Of a DNA stretch of 64,000 bases, positions 23,091 through 36,499 are shown piece by piece. The translations under genes and the position numbers were made by a program. This stretch comes from Elmis aenea (lineage: Eukaryota; Arthropoda; Insecta; Coleoptera; Elmidae). Location of the stretch: contig OX393578.1 of NCBI GenBank assembly GCA_947652605.1, positions 59,031,415 to 59,095,414 on the forward strand, in the 5' to 3' direction. Below the pieces are notes generated by a model. The model saw only the letters and a program-made list of their open reading frames with translations, was not told where the DNA came from and made no database searches. The number at the start of each line of letters is the position of its first letter. Positions within the stretch are counted from its first letter, which is position 1.

Positions 23091-24090
23091 AGTCTGTCAC
23101 GCGAGCGAAACACACACGGTTACACAGACGGCGAGTACAGTCCTCCTCTGCATGATGGAAGCGTGGTTTGTTACATATTAGATGGTGATACCCATGAAGC
23201 GTGACACAGGTTATATTAGGTGTCTTCGTTTCTGGTTAGCACCTGTTCATCCTTGAGAGTTGAAAGCTGGTCCATCCATGAAACTTTCGACTACAAACTT
23301 CATATTCCTTTCTTCTATTATTTGTCCGTATTTTTTCTGAGCTTGTGTTGATACGCCTTTAAATTTCCCCAAAATCCCTTCTCCCATCGTGTTTGTGTTT
23401 GCTAAGTGAAAAGTGAAAGGAGTAGATGCGTTCTTCGGCAGGCCTAGAACTTTCTTGAAGTATCTTGCCTTTACTCTAGCTGCAATAGATGCCTTTAGGA
23501 CCGTTCACAAGGATCCAAAACAATATGTTACTGCAGGCCAGATCTTTATAATGTATAGCTTAATTGCAGTGGTTACACTTGGGTGTTGTACATTCTTCAA
23601 GGATCCTATCACTTGAGCCATTTTCCCACTTCTTGCGTTGATATGTTTGGTTAGGGTTAATGAGGCACTTCAGTTAGTCCTAGGTATTCATGTTCATTGA
23701 TGGAGTCGACTTTTTGGTTTCCTGTGCAAGCTTTGTCGTTCTTTTTGAGTCTACCTCCCTTTCAAAATTTCATTATTTTGCTCTTTGTGTGGTTAATGAC
23801 TAGTTTATTTATATCGCACCAAAGTCCGAGGCGATTCAAAGTTATCTTTAGTTGTTGGAGGTCCTTAGAGTATATAACTAGGTAGCCTACTAATGTAGGC
23901 CTAATGGCAGTATGATTTGTGCGTTTTTATAAAGTCTGGCAGGTCCTGTACAATTGCCAGGAATAGTGTCGGGCTCAAACAAGGTATCTCCTTGTAACAC
24001 TCCAAGTTTTTGAGTGATTGGATTTAATAGTTCTTTCCCATTATCTACTTTTATATAATTTGTGTTCATCATCTCATGGATTACATTGTA
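23091..24090 (-). pseudogene. LINE reverse transcriptase and Cys/His-rich C-terminus
   Basis: On the minus strand, from the high end: YIKVDNGKELLNPI, then KLGVLQGDTLxP (the QGD..SP block of RT), a decayed segment, DSINEYEYLGLTEVP, HINARSGKMAQVIGSLKNVQH, IIKIWPAVTY, and KARYFKKVLGLPKNA. Further down, a short block in another frame reads GYHHLICNKPRFHHAEEDC, which resembles the Cys/His finger at the C-terminus of some insect LINEs. No FADD box is left: that segment was lost or scrambled. There are many stops. The 3' end abuts the SINE. Confidence 0.72.
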
Positions 24091-25246
24091 TCATTTATTT
24101 TTTTGACTGTTATTCCGAGTTTGTATGCCTTGACAAGTTAATTATATTAAAGTAATTAATTTAAGCTTAGAAATGAAATAAAGTCCAATGAAATTGCTCC
24201 ACTCATGAAATACAACAAACTTTCAAAGCACACAAAAACCTAATTTTGGAATGTATCCCATTAAGGAAATTTTCATTACATTGTAATTAATTACTGAATG
24301 GGCTTCAATAAATTCTTGGTGGATGATTAGAAATGCGAAGTAGCAACTAAATTTTAATTTGCAGAAATTTATTAAAACGAATATTAATAATAAAACAACA
24401 TTAATGGCGGCTATTAACTGAATCTCCTTAGAAAACGCGCTCTAATTTTTGTAGCAAAAGCGAAATAAAATTAATTAAATTGTTAATTTAACGGTGAAGA
24501 GGTTTCTGGCCTTTAATTATGAAATATACAAGATGTTTTTTTGTTGTTATTGAGAGTTCGTCTGAATTGTTTTTAGTGAAAATAGTCTGAGAAACTTTTA
24601 CGCCTCTCTGAGCAAAATGTTGATTTATATTTGCTTTTATTTCCAAAGAAATTATCAGTTTTATCTTTGAAACCGTTACAATAATATTAAAAAAATATTG
24701 GGCTACCAGAATTTTAATGTAAATGGCTTGTGATTTCATAAATAAGTGAATTTCGTCCGAACATCACAATCCTGGTAGATTAAATATTGCAAAACAGCAT
24801 GTTTTTTTCCTTTATTTTAGTACACTTTCAAGTATCAAGTTTTTTTAACATTAGAGAGTCTTTAGCAACAAAAACAAAGATAATAGCTCTTGGCCATTAA
24901 CAAGTTATGCCTCGCCACAAATATGAATGCGCATAATTATCTCAAAACAAGGCTAGATTGTAAGCTGAAGACGGTAAAGTTGTATAAGACTAAAAAAATT
25001 GACTTTCGTCAGAAGTTTTAGAATAATAACCATATAGCAACTTGTTATTTACACAAACATTTTCCTAAAAATTTACAACATTCATACATATTTGTATTCC
25101 ACAAGCATAGTTTAAAATGTTTAGCTTTCAAAGTTAAAAACTAAAATTAGTTGCTATTTTTTCTAAAATTTTAAACTAGAATTTGATTAAGAATCTAAGA
25201 AACTGTATCATATCTAGCTAAAAAGTTATATATTCTTATGCAAAAA
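24091..25246. other. Spacer, nothing recognised
   Basis: AT-rich sequence without gene or paired terminal repeats. Confidence 0.5.
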
Positions 25247-25850
25247 TGTTGAATCGTTTAAAGCTGGAAGCACTCAACGCAGGAATCGTGCAACGATGGA
25301 ACCATGCAACACGGGAATCGTTCATCGCTCAAAAGCTCAAATGCGGGATCCAGAATTTAATAATTTTTTCTGCCCTCTATATTACAACAGCCAAGTATAA
25401 TATAATTACAGAATACTTCGTTTTATATTTTATCCCATCTATTGTAGAGTGGAAGATAAAAACATCAGATCAATGGCAACTCAAGGGCTACAAATTGGAA
25501 CAAAGTTGCGTAATTATAATACTTGGTCAATTTTTATACCTTTTTTTTTTAATTGACTAGGCATTATAATTACGCAACTTTGCCCCTATTTGTAGCCCTT
25601 GTGTTACCATTAACACGATGTTATTATCTTCCACAATCCTATAGTAAAGACAAAATATAAAACGAGGTGTTCTGTATATATATTATGCTTTGGCTGCTGT
25701 AATACAGAGGGCAGCAAAAATTCTTAATTTCTGGATTCCAGATTTGAGCGTTCCAGCGATGAACGATTCCAGTGTTGCGTGGTTCCATCGTTGCATGATT
25801 CCTGCGTTAAGTGATTCCAGCGTTGAACGATTCAAGATTTGAATTATTCT
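25247..25850. mobile_element. Foldback element with repeat-built ends
   Basis: The left arm (about 25247-25540) and right arm (about 25561-25850) are inverted copies, meeting at a T-run. The outer 120 bp of each arm consists of imperfect 20-22 bp units such as GATTCCAGCGTTGAACGATT. The inner part includes GGGCTACAAATTGG and GCGTAATTATAATAC with their inverses (25484-25530, 25562-25600). There is no coding capacity. The superfamily is not clear from the ends. Confidence 0.8.
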
Positions 25851-26465
25851 ACCAGTACATTTTCCAGATTTGAACGTTCCGTATTTTAATATTGCAATGT
25901 CTTGGCCTGCACACTCTGTAGTAAGGTTTGCTAACGAAGCAGATATAGTACATGAAAGAAAACTAAATTTTACGTTATACAAAGTCGTGAAGCTCTTTGC
26001 AAATTAACATAAACAGGAAGCTCAAAGTTAATTTTTAAGTTAGTTGTATTGCCCTTTTAACGCAAAGATAGTAAAACTTGTAGTTCCTAGTAACTTCCAA
26101 CTTTAAAGTTCAGAAATGAAGTAATTTTTTTCTTTAGTCGTGCTTACGTAAATTTTTCTTTATAATCGACTTCTAGAATAAAATATAAATTTATTTTTAA
26201 CCTTTGCGTATGATAAATAATTCGGTTCTGCAACTTCCTTGAAAATAATTTTCTTGAAGTGATTTTTCAGGGTGTATTAAAAACGATTAAAAATAAAGGT
26301 TAACTAGTAAATTAATATTGCCAAACATTTAAAAAACTACGTGACTTAAACCTAGAAAACGTTTTTTGTTCAATAAATTCATATAAATCAGAGATTTGTA
26401 GAACTTTAATGCTTTATTACCAGCGAAATTTAAAAAAAAAACTAATTGAAACCATTTATTCATAT
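25851..26465. other. Spacer, nothing recognised
   Basis: No gene or paired repeats seen. Confidence 0.5.
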
Positions 26466-27384
26466 ACAGTGTGTTTGAAATTCGAGTTTATGCATGGGGA
26501 TCTCGCTTATTATAATAGCTAGAATATAGGTTTAAATTCTACAAAGTTGCTAAATTTGGTGCTCATTAATAATCCAAAGAGAAATTGGAGATATCTCAAA
26601 CGGTATCCGAGAAAATTGGGAAAAATCGGAAAATACGATTTTTAAAAATCGTCTATAACTCCTTCGGAGTTTGAAATATTTCAAATGTGTTAAAACATTG
26701 CCCAAGCAACTTTTTAAGCCGAATCGGATGGTGGTTACAAATTTTTCCTAGATCGATTAGTTTTTGTTTTATGACAACCAACTTTGTTTTTTCTTATGGG
26801 CGCAATTTTTGCTATTTACATAATCAAATAGCATTTATTTTTCTAAATCCATTGATGTATCACACATGGTATTTTACTTATTTATTAATTGTCAAATTTG
26901 AGAAAAAAGTTTTAAACAATAACTATTATAAATCAGGTTCCAGTCATTGTAGTTTATGTTGTTTCCATGACAACCGATCAATAAACTAAGTTTTGAAGGC
27001 CTGTTAGTCGTAAAAATGAACTTTAATAACGAAGAAAAACGCGATATGCTGCCCATAAGAAAAAACAAAGTTGGTTGTCTAAAACAAAAACAAATCGATC
27101 TAGGAAAAATTTGTGACCACTATCCGATTCGGCTTAGAAAGTTGCTTGGGCAACTTTTTGACACATTTAAAATATTTCAAACTCCAAAGTAGTTATAAAC
27201 GATTTACAAAAATGGACTTTCCAGTTTTTCCTAATTTTCTCGGATACCGTTTGAGATATTTCCAATTTCTCTTTGGATTATCAATAAGCATCGAATTTAG
27301 CAACTTTGCCAAATTTAAACCTATACTCTAGCTATTATAATAAGTGAGATCTCCATGCTTAAACTCGAATTTCAAACACCCTGT
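26466..27384. mobile_element. Foldback element, ACAGGGTG family, with DUF4817-like start
   Basis: Left arm 26466 to about 26820, right arm about 27050 to 27384. The outer ends are ACAGTGTGTTTGAAATTCG and its inverse ending CACCCTGT, with flanking TA on both sides. It shares most of its length with the element at 60759-61675. Near the centre, an ATG at 27016 opens MNFNNEEKRDMLPIRKNK, which resembles the first residues of DUF4817-type proteins (MNFTNEEK...ML). Only about 18 codons survive. It is a non-autonomous palindrome. Confidence 0.88.
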
Positions 27385-28208
27385 ATACGAGACATGATGA
27401 AGCAAAACTCGCGTATAGCAATATAATTATTAATAAATCTTGACAGTTAGTAATAGCTACTGTTTCCACACGACTGAATTACTGATAAGTAGAATCATTT
27501 TTAAAGACCTATATCCTTAAATTGCTAATTACTACAAACTAAATTAAACAATTCAAATAACGCTGTACTAAATTGTCCTCTTAAAACGTCTCTCTTAATG
27601 AAATTCCTGCGCAAAAAGTGGTCAATAACTTTTATTTACTTAGTTCGGTAACTTAAACTGCAAAAGAAACTTATTACTTCAGTTAAAATAAATAGCTTTA
27701 ACGAATAATAATTGCTTAAAATTAAATGTACATATACTTAGTCCTTAAAACCTATACTTTATTGCTGAATTACTGTCTGTTAACATTTTAAATTACACTG
27801 CAAGCGACATGTAAATTATTCCAAGAGCATTCCGGAAACTCATCAGCACTAAATAAGTTTTCTCTTGCAGTTAGTTTTTACTTGTTGCACGAAAAAGTTT
27901 AAGATGTTAATGTATGAAACGAGAATTTAACTGCAGCTTAAAGTCTATGTAAAACGCTGATGAAAAATATTTTCTTTAAACTTTTGGTTCAACAAAACTA
28001 TGAAATGCATTTCTCGCGTTCCTTAGTAATTTTTTAAATACTTTTTGTAAGTAAAAAATATTTAATATTTTGCAAGCAACTTTATCCATTTTAGCGGTAT
28101 TTTAATCTCTTGTGGTTAACAAGTTTTTCTTTATAGTGGCGTTGATTACAAAATTAAGTCATTATAACAATATTTGTGCATTTATGGACAGGTTTCAAAA
28201 GACTTACC
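27385..28208. other. Spacer, nothing recognised
   Basis: AT-rich sequence without gene or paired repeats. Confidence 0.5.
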
Positions 28209-28500
28209 CTCAAGAAAAAGATGGAGACGAATCAATTAAGGTGGCTTAGAATCTACTACGCGTGCCAGAATGTAGATACGCGAAAATAAGATGGAAAATG
28301 AAGATGGAGGGGAAAAAATAGAGGAAGACCAAGAATAAAATGGTAATTGGAAGTGCGGCAGAGACTATAAGAAAAATGAGTCAGCTGGAGAGATGTGCCA
28401 CAATTAGCTAACGATAGGCAGGAGTGGAGAAACATAACAGAAATAGAAAATCATATCTCGACACCGAAAGGTACAAGAGGAATCGATTAAGAAGAACAAT
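28209..28500 (+). pseudogene. LINE 3' end (family d, copy 1)
   Basis: Starts with KKMETNQLRWLR, continues through a decayed RVPE..YAK, RGRPR and SWRDVP..A segment and ends with DTERYKRNRLRR. It is about 90% similar by eye to the second half of the family d copy at 53650-53935. It is 5'-truncated just before the LRWLxH motif. The H of LRWLGH is lost and several stops are present. Confidence 0.78.
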
Positions 28501-30279
28501 ATTTGTATCTGAGATCATGAAAATATTCTTATTTTATTCTGCTTTGCCACTAATAATTTCATTAGCTATTCAAGAACTAAATTATTTGTTGAAATATTCG
28601 CGTGACACACGAATTATAATCTTTTACTTGGTTAGTTGACTTATTTATTATTATAAAGAAGCCTTATTAAAAATTACTTATTCCTTTTTCGAATTATTTC
28701 TTGTGTAAACATTTGTAAATTGTGTATTTTGTAGATAGATAAGTAAATAATATTGCAACTGATGAAAAGTTTTTGGTTTTGCACTTACTTGTAAATAAGA
28801 ATTAGTTACTTTTAATAACTTATTTATTTTTACCCTTTTATATTTAATTGCTAAAATGCTGTATAGACCTAATCATTGTCCAAAATAAAATTTGCTATGT
28901 AATATTCAGTATAAATTATAGTCAAACATTATGTTAGCTTGCTAATATTAAATTCTTGTTCTACATAGAACACACATGCTTCAGTTTACTCAAAAGCAAG
29001 TGTTATTTGTAGAATGTATCAAAACACACGTTCACCTACAAACATTCTTATACCAAGCAAGTTTACTTAAGGCCTTAGTCACCCAAACTTTCTTAATGTT
29101 TCTTGTTGGCAATTATGTACCCAAAAATAATTACTGTCTGCAAAACTTTCGTCAAGGGATTGCACATTATGTATAAAGAAAAAGAATACAATATTTACTA
29201 ATTTTTTTGTGAATTAAACTTCTTTTTAATTGTAAATAACCAACAAGTAATTTGAACTCAATGAATTCATTTTGAGTGAAATAAATAATCAAGCGAAATT
29301 AGAGTTTTATCTTACAAAATCAGTGAAGTGTTAACTAAGAAAGCGCGGAGAAAGGATGAGAATTTCTGCTGATTCGACTCGTCAATCAGCAAATTTGTTA
29401 TTGAAGGCCAGAGAAGTGAAACAAACATAGATGAACTTTATTGACGTTACTCAGATATTTCCAATAATTTGAAAGGTTATTAAAGTTGATACCGAATCTG
29501 TATTAAATCGCTATCAAATGATTGCCATCAAAAATTGTGCCAACGGATTGAATAAAATAATCAGCAAACCTTAAAAATTTGACAAGCACATAAAGAAATA
29601 TATTTAATAACGAGCTGCAAGAAGATTGTGTCCCGGACTTCATATAAAGGATCAAAACCACAATAAACTTGTTGAATTGCTGTAATCAATCATTTGAAAT
29701 GACTATGAAGAATTTACCTTAAATGTATTTCTATTTATTGATGAAATATTAAAAGTTTTCTGCCAGTTTTATTCTATACGTTTGCTCAAAGTTTTGTTGC
29801 TATACATGTATAACTGTGTGAATAAAATATTAAAATTCCAGCAATGAAACAAACGTACATAAAATTGTTTTTGCTTTTCAGTTGTTTGCGATCCTAATTA
29901 ATATTAAACTTTTAAAATTGCTCAAAATACTTTTTCACTCAACTAAAAACGGTTATTAAACTAGGGTATATAAATCAGCTTTCAGCTAATTAAAGAAAAT
30001 ATGTTCTTCTATATTCAAATTTTATCACCCAGCAATTTTCTACAGTAGCGTTTTACACGCGTAGCATTGCGTATAAAAATGTCGTAAAATGAAATCGTAA
30101 AATATCTGAATAATGCTTAATTAAATTTATTTATGAGTACGATATAAAAAAATAATCAAGACTCACTTTTTATACTTAATCCGCCAGCAGCAGTCTTTGC
30201 GTTTTTTTCTCTTTGAAGTTTGTGAGTGGCAAGCTACGATTTATGTGTTAAAATTTTGTAATTTATCCTCTTGCTTCTT
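28501..30279. other. Long AT-rich stretch, no gene seen
   Basis: About 1.8 kb without recognisable gene, repeat or RNA structure. Confidence 0.55.
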
Positions 30280-30650
30280 AGTCTCCATCGCATTCTGTCT
30301 CTATAGTCATCATTCAAGTTTTTTGTAGTCGTTGTTTTTACACTTCATACTTCCAATATTACAATATCTCCTTGGTCGATCTCTAGTCCTTCTCTGTGTT
30401 GGCACCCAATTTCATCGGCCTTCAGCCATCCGTCAAAAGTCCCAGCAATCGTAGTCTTTCAATTTCTGCTCCTATTATATCTATATCTATAGTGTAGACT
30501 AAGTACCCATTGTATCTCGTATATTCATGTTTCATAGGTACATGGTCCACCTGTATATTCGTAACATCGGCGCCAGTATTCCATCTCCAATTTTTGATTA
30601 TTTCTCTGAATGACGTTTTTTCCCATCACCCATTCTGCCCCATAGTAGCA
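30280..30650 (-). pseudogene. LINE C-terminal fragment, degraded
   Basis: On the minus strand: YGAEWVMGKNVIQ, then LEMEYWRRC (the AYWRRCC block of the 3587 family), a decayed middle, and near 30290-30330 NLNDDYRDRMRWRLRSKR, equivalent to the terminal DDWNDKDKWRLGC part of that family. The LRWYGH and GRPR blocks are not readable. The Jockey fragment on the plus strand starts directly at its 5' end. Confidence 0.65.
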
Positions 30651-31280
30651 CTGACTATTCTCTATGGAAAGTGACCAAACAACTAAAAAGACCAATCGTG
30701 CAGACCCCGCCAATAAGACAACATGATGGAAAATGGGCGCGAAATAGTGAACAAAATGCCAACACATTAACAGATCATTTAGAAAAAACATTCCAACCAC
30801 ATGGAGGAAACGAAGAAGCTCCTGATCGGTAAGAATTCCTACAAGAAAACAATTCAATCAGTATTACAACACCTAATGAAGTAATTACTGAAATTAAATA
30901 AAATATTAACCCGAAAAAGGCCCCTGGGTTTGATTTAACTATTGGTGAAGTGCTAAGACATCTCCCAACGAAAGCCATAGTAAAACTGACCACCCTAATA
31001 AATGCTGCTTTTAGGCTCAAGTGTGTACCTAGGCTGTGGAAAGTTGCAGAGGTGATTATGATCACTAAATTAGGGAAACCTCCCCCATGAAGTTTCATCT
31101 TACTGGCCAATCTCATTATTGCCTGTTATGTCGAAACTGCTCGTAAAGCTGTTGTTTAAAAAAATGAAGCCAATCATAGAAGAAAAAGAACTAATTTCTT
31201 CTCACCAATTGGATTTAGAAATAAACATTCAACTATTTACCAAGTACACAGAATTACGAATGTCATAGAAAAAGTTTTTT
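30650..31280 (+). pseudogene. Jockey-clade RT fragment (copy 1)
   Basis: Reads STDYSLWKVTKQLKRP, then KAPGFDLTIGEVLRHLP (RT start, KAPGxDxIxxExL), NAAFRLKCVPRLWKVAEVIM, a decayed KPxKxxxxxxSYRPISLL segment and GFRNKHST. It ends near 31280 before the first catalytic block. The sequence is nearly the same as 36650-37275, so both come from one family. Several frame changes and stops are present. Confidence 0.85.
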
Positions 31281-33071
31281 ATTTTCTAGCGACTTTTTGC
31301 GGTATTGCTTTTCCTATTTCCAGGTACTTGCACTTATTTGTGCTTGTAGATATGTTCATTTGGTCCACCTACAATGTATTAATTGTCAATCCCTATTTAA
31401 TATATTTATTGTGTAAATTTTCTAAACATGCAATCGATGTGATCTCATCTTCTGCTAATATTATTCAGTGATCAGCAAAATGGATTATAATAATCTATCA
31501 TTTCCTAAATTACAGCATTTCCTCATGCAGTTTTTAAATAATAATAAATTGCAAGGCACAGAACTATACGTTGCCAACAAAACATACTGCAAAGTCAACA
31601 GATCTAACCAGAACCTTGCATAAACATCCAAATATAGTTTAGGCTTGTCGATCATGCAACTTTAAAATCGAATACCGTCAAATGCTAAGTGTAAATAAAC
31701 TTCAATATGCAAATTCCAGCTCCAAATTATTCGTATATAACAACGTTTCGCTGATTCTACAATAATATTATTTTAAATATCGTATACCGTTAGTTTACTT
31801 ATGTTTACAAACCAAAACTAAATGCCAAATATGATAGCAAACAGCATAATAGAAATTCTCTCTAAACGAACTATTTTTAGCTATTACTACGAAAGGTATA
31901 ATAAAGGAAATACAATTCCTTCCAAAATTGCTTATTTCATCTCACTATACAATTTTTTACATTCAGATGATTTTTTGCAATGTGATCCAATTTTTGCTTT
32001 TAAAAGTAATCTCTGTTAAATCCAAGTTATTTTTATTATCTGTTCGCTACACATTAAAACAACAGAGTTAAAAAGTTTAAAGCGAAGAAAATTCGGGTAA
32101 TTTTTTCGATCTTTCCACGATCCGATAAGTGATATTGTCGAATCAAACAGGTGGTTTTGTATAATACTTTAGTATTTACGAATGATATTACGTTAAACAT
32201 AATAATATTTTCCGAAGCACTTACAAGAAATTCACTTTGCAACGTTATTGAAGATATTTTCCTTGTGCAGGTGATTTCCTGACGTTCTCATCATATTAGA
32301 ATGACTAAAAATAACTGCGATTGTCAGGGAAGTAATGCAATTATGATGGTTATATGACAATAGAATTTAATTTTCATTTGCGCTTCCGTATAATATGGTT
32401 AAGAGGTTTGTGTGCTCTTGTGACAAGAATAAAATGCTTCACACGTCAACCAAGCAAGTTTTGTTATATATAAATAAATAGAAATCATTATATTATGTCT
32501 GGTTATATTTTTCTTAAATCATGTGAGGCAATATTCCAGGGAGTATTGATAAATTGTTGATTTTGGTTAGTCCTAACGTATAAAAGCAAAGGTAACTAAG
32601 TACAAATGAAAGTCTGAGGTCAAAAAGTCTAGTCCTTAAAAGTGATGTTAGATATTAATTTAAACAGAACATAACCAGAAATGCATGCAAAAATATGATT
32701 GTATAAAACTTCTGTAGAAAGTATTGCTATTTATGGATCCCAGCTAGGTTTTTTTCTTTGTAAAACACCAGGGGTTTAGAGCGCTAAAACTGGTCTAAGA
32801 AGTAAGACCAACTATTAGCACGTATCTGTTAAATCTTAAATCTAGGTTACACTTACCTAAGATCAGTCCAGCGACCCCTTTTAGTTGTCTTTGTTATCCT
32901 TACGGAAATTTACACAGGAACACTTGCACACTGCTCTGCTTTTACACAAACCGCTAGGCAAGTTTGAACGGCTTGGTTCTCTTCAGTCTTGGACATAGGT
33001 TCTGGTTGTCTAGGAGCTATAGAGCTTCTGCATTTTCGCTATGGATAATTATTAAAAAGGGCGCTTTTAAG
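31281..33071. other. Long AT-rich stretch, no gene seen
   Basis: No recognisable coding, repeat or RNA gene. Confidence 0.5.
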
Positions 33072-33440
33072 ATAGAGGCGATGGAAATGAACTATTGGAG
33101 AAGATGTTGTCGATTCATTAGGAATGATAAAGTAAGAAATACTGAAATTAAAGAAAAAATTAAACTGATATTAATACAATAAAGACCATAGAAGCCAAGA
33201 GAATAAAATGGTACGGACATGTTCAGAGAATGGATAAAACACGACGGTCAAGGAAAATATTTAACTGGCATCCCCCAAATCGCAAAAGGAAATGAAAACC
33301 TAGAATAACATAAAAAAAACAAGTGGAAGAAGGAAGAGAACGTAAAGGCCTTATAACGGATGACTACATGCATTGAAAGAAATGAAAACTAGGTTGCGAA
33401 AAGCGGCGATTGATTTAAGAAATTCTCGTCTATATGTATA
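33072..33440 (+). pseudogene. LINE C-terminal fragment, related to the 3587 copy
   Basis: Reads AMEMNYWRRCCRFIRNDKVRNTEIKEK (given in two parts: AMEMNYWRRCC, NDKVRNTEIKEK), then RIKWYGHVQRMDKTR in another frame, then decayed K.RKxRPR and a last phrase LGCEKRRL. The order matches YWRRCCGLSLYDHVRNEDI and LRWYGHLRRM at 4625-4770. The preceding RT is absent and frame changes are frequent. Confidence 0.75.
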
Positions 33441-36400
33441 GAACTTTTTTTGTCGACACAGAACACCTTCATGCACAAATTGAAGTGATTGTTGCAGTTT
33501 TGACGCAACACTACCACAAAATGTCACCGGCGAGCGTGCTTCAACTGAACCAATTACATTTATTAAATTTAGACCATTAACGTCTGGTAACTGTGGTATA
33601 TTACGTAAATTGATTCGCTTTGCGGAATGCTCTGGAATATGGCTTGGATGTCATGCTCTCAACTAAGCAACCACCAAAGGTTATTACGCTTGTGGCTGAC
33701 AGTACTAATTACTGATAATTGCTATTAAATTGTGTTCTATTATTTATATAATTATTAATTTCACTGTACACAATGCGCTTTAGTTACTGTGTTGTATATG
33801 GATTAGTTTTTATTAAGCATTTAATGGAAAACATATAATTATCTTTGTACTGTGACGGGCCGTACTGTACAGAGGCCGCACTGTAGGGGAAGAGTACTTA
33901 TTACTCTCATATTTATTGTTGTTCATTATGACTCGTGATCGTCTTTGTACGATGGTTGGATCCTTAAACGTTGTTTTACGTAATACACAGGTTTGGAGGA
34001 ATTATTACCCAGTAAGAAACAAATAAAGCACAACAATTTTAACAACAAACCCCTTTATTTTTCGACCGGCTGTACATTCCTCGGTGGTTGGTTCTTAACT
34101 ACCCCAGCGCGATTGTCCCAAGATTTAAGGTTCCCTGTTGCTATCCCTTTTTTTTTGTGGTTGCATCTATGTCATTGTTTCCTATAAACATATTTGTGCG
34201 AGTAGTTTGTTTTACTTATGATGTTAAAAGTTATCAACAAATCTTTTTTTGATTGGCGAAAGCCAAATACTGACGTAGAACTCAAGTTATGACCGTAATA
34301 TTTTAACGTTAAGGTCTTTTACTAAAGTTGAAATCCTCATAACTTGTCCCTTTTGAAGTGTTACATGTTTTAGTAACTGATGCGTCAGTATTTGTTGCAA
34401 TGTTATTTATTTAAAAGTAAACGAATCAACACTGAGGTAAAATAAAATAATTGATCCCCGGCGAGGTATCACAGTATATACTTTTTTTTATGTCTATCGG
34501 GAAAATAACCTATCCCATATGATAAGAAAATTTAATATTGCAAATTAATAACGCAATTTTGCCGACTCCTTCGGGCGTCTTTATTTTTTTACACAAATAA
34601 ATCATAACCAACTTGATAAAACAAAAACTAAAATAACGGGATTTCATTAGTACAAGCGAAACAGAACACAAGTTTAAAATTTGATTTGACTCAAAATCTT
34701 ATTGTGCTTAACAATTTTGTTTTTGAGGCGTTAGTCAACGGGTGATTTTGACTTTTTGAGCACGTTCGTCTTACGGATTGCCAACGTTAGCAGTAGAAAA
34801 TTTGTCCATTTCACGGACCGCCAGCGGCGCGCGAGAGGGAAGAACAGCTCGAAATGTGTTTTTATAGAAAATGTCAACACCGCTTGCTCGAAAAAATAAA
34901 TAAAATAATTAGGAACGGCCACGGTAGCGTTTTTAAAGTAAAGCGCAGAATTTTTACCGAGGGATTCGACCATTTCCTACGAGAAATCTAACATCTTAAT
35001 CGTGCAAAAGACATTTTCATCAACAAAAGTAGTTAATTTTATAATCAAGGAATTCACGAAATTGAAAATAACTCAGTACATAAAAATAGTGCCCCGTGTC
35101 TCACACATTATGGGCCAAAATGTATTACAGTTACCATCAAATTGTAGCGTATACTAATTTTGTTGAATATTATGCGCGCGGAATTTGCCATTTTACCAAA
35201 ATCTTTGCAAGTTTTTAAATATTAAATGTTAACAACAAATTACTATACTATAAAGAGTTGGTAAGTCATTAACAACTATACATGTGGATTCTCTGTAAAA
35301 TTTCACAGTAGGTAAATGATTAATGATTTTCTTTTAATGTTACTGACACACGTAGTGTGTTTAATACTAACGGATTATTTTAATCGAGTGGTATCAAATT
35401 TAATTCACGTTGATCAGAATTTAACTGTAAAAAAGTGTTCTGAAAGGTATCTAGAGGAATATTGAATGTTTACAAAGAATTAAAGACAGCAGGTCTCAGT
35501 GTCAAAGAAGAATATTAGATCAACACTTTTTGCAGCAAGGCATGCGAAAAAGAGCTTTATCCAGCTCACCCGACGTACAAAAAGAGGTAATATTTACCAT
35601 CTAAAAGGAAATTGTATCCCTCCCTACAGCACCAAATCGAAATAAACTTAAACTGTTTAGCATATCAAAGAACACACGTCGAAGAAGTCAGGTCATAATC
35701 AAAAAATGTAACGAAATTTAAGAAATATTTTAAATTTCCAGTGCTACCTCTTGCTAGCATAGGAGATCTTAGAATTTATCTCGGGACTTGATCCAGTTTG
35801 ACCAATGGCGACTCCCAGTGGACTATCACCCTTACTTTATGGCTTTCCCGTTAACATCTTTCCTCCGATTTTCTCGATTTTCCGTTTTATATTTATACAT
35901 ACTATGATTCTGAGATTAAAGTGTGCAAGCGAGGCCTGAGAGAGTTTCGTGGTAGACTTTATATCAAAATTAACTGACTGCAGAGACGAAGTTTAATAAA
36001 TAAACATGAAATTGAAGAGGTAATATTAGGGTTGATTGAAATTTTATTGAATCGCAACGATTTTACAATTCATCACAGCTGTCGGCTCATGAATGGACTG
36101 AGGATTTTGTAATGTATTTTTAATGTAGTGCTGTATTTAGTTTAGAGGTTATGAATATGTTTGAAGTGAGGATAATATTATTCGTCTATATTGCATTTTT
36201 GATTTATTATTTCAGTTTATACAAACGGTTTAATATACCTATCTTTGAATTTTACAATAAGCATTCAGTTTTAAAATACTCAAAAATTAATGCAGGATAC
36301 TTAGTATTAATAATAATATATTAAATATTGTTACTGCTCAAAAAATTTGTTTAATAATTTTTTATTAAAATATAACTTACCTTTAGTTACTAAAGCAGAT

Positions 36401-36499
36401 TGTTTCATAATTAATTAAATCATTCATTCATAGCACTTTTTGATTAAACGCAGAATCTCGGGTAATAACTATACAAAACAAATTAAAGGTTGATCTCTG
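33441..36499. other. Long stretch, no gene seen
   Basis: About 3 kb. A GC-richer segment at 34780-34860 and a coding-like stretch at 35520-35600 (LFAARHAKKSFIQLTRRTKR) have no recognised family. No paired terminal repeats were found. Confidence 0.45.

Noticed and set aside
34731..34973. Minus-strand host gene in a GC-richer segment
   Set aside because: No recognisable domain, and no splice or start context better than chance.
35460..35720. Transposase or retroelement gene
   Set aside because: A short phrase looks protein-like, but no family motif or frame continuity supports a call.
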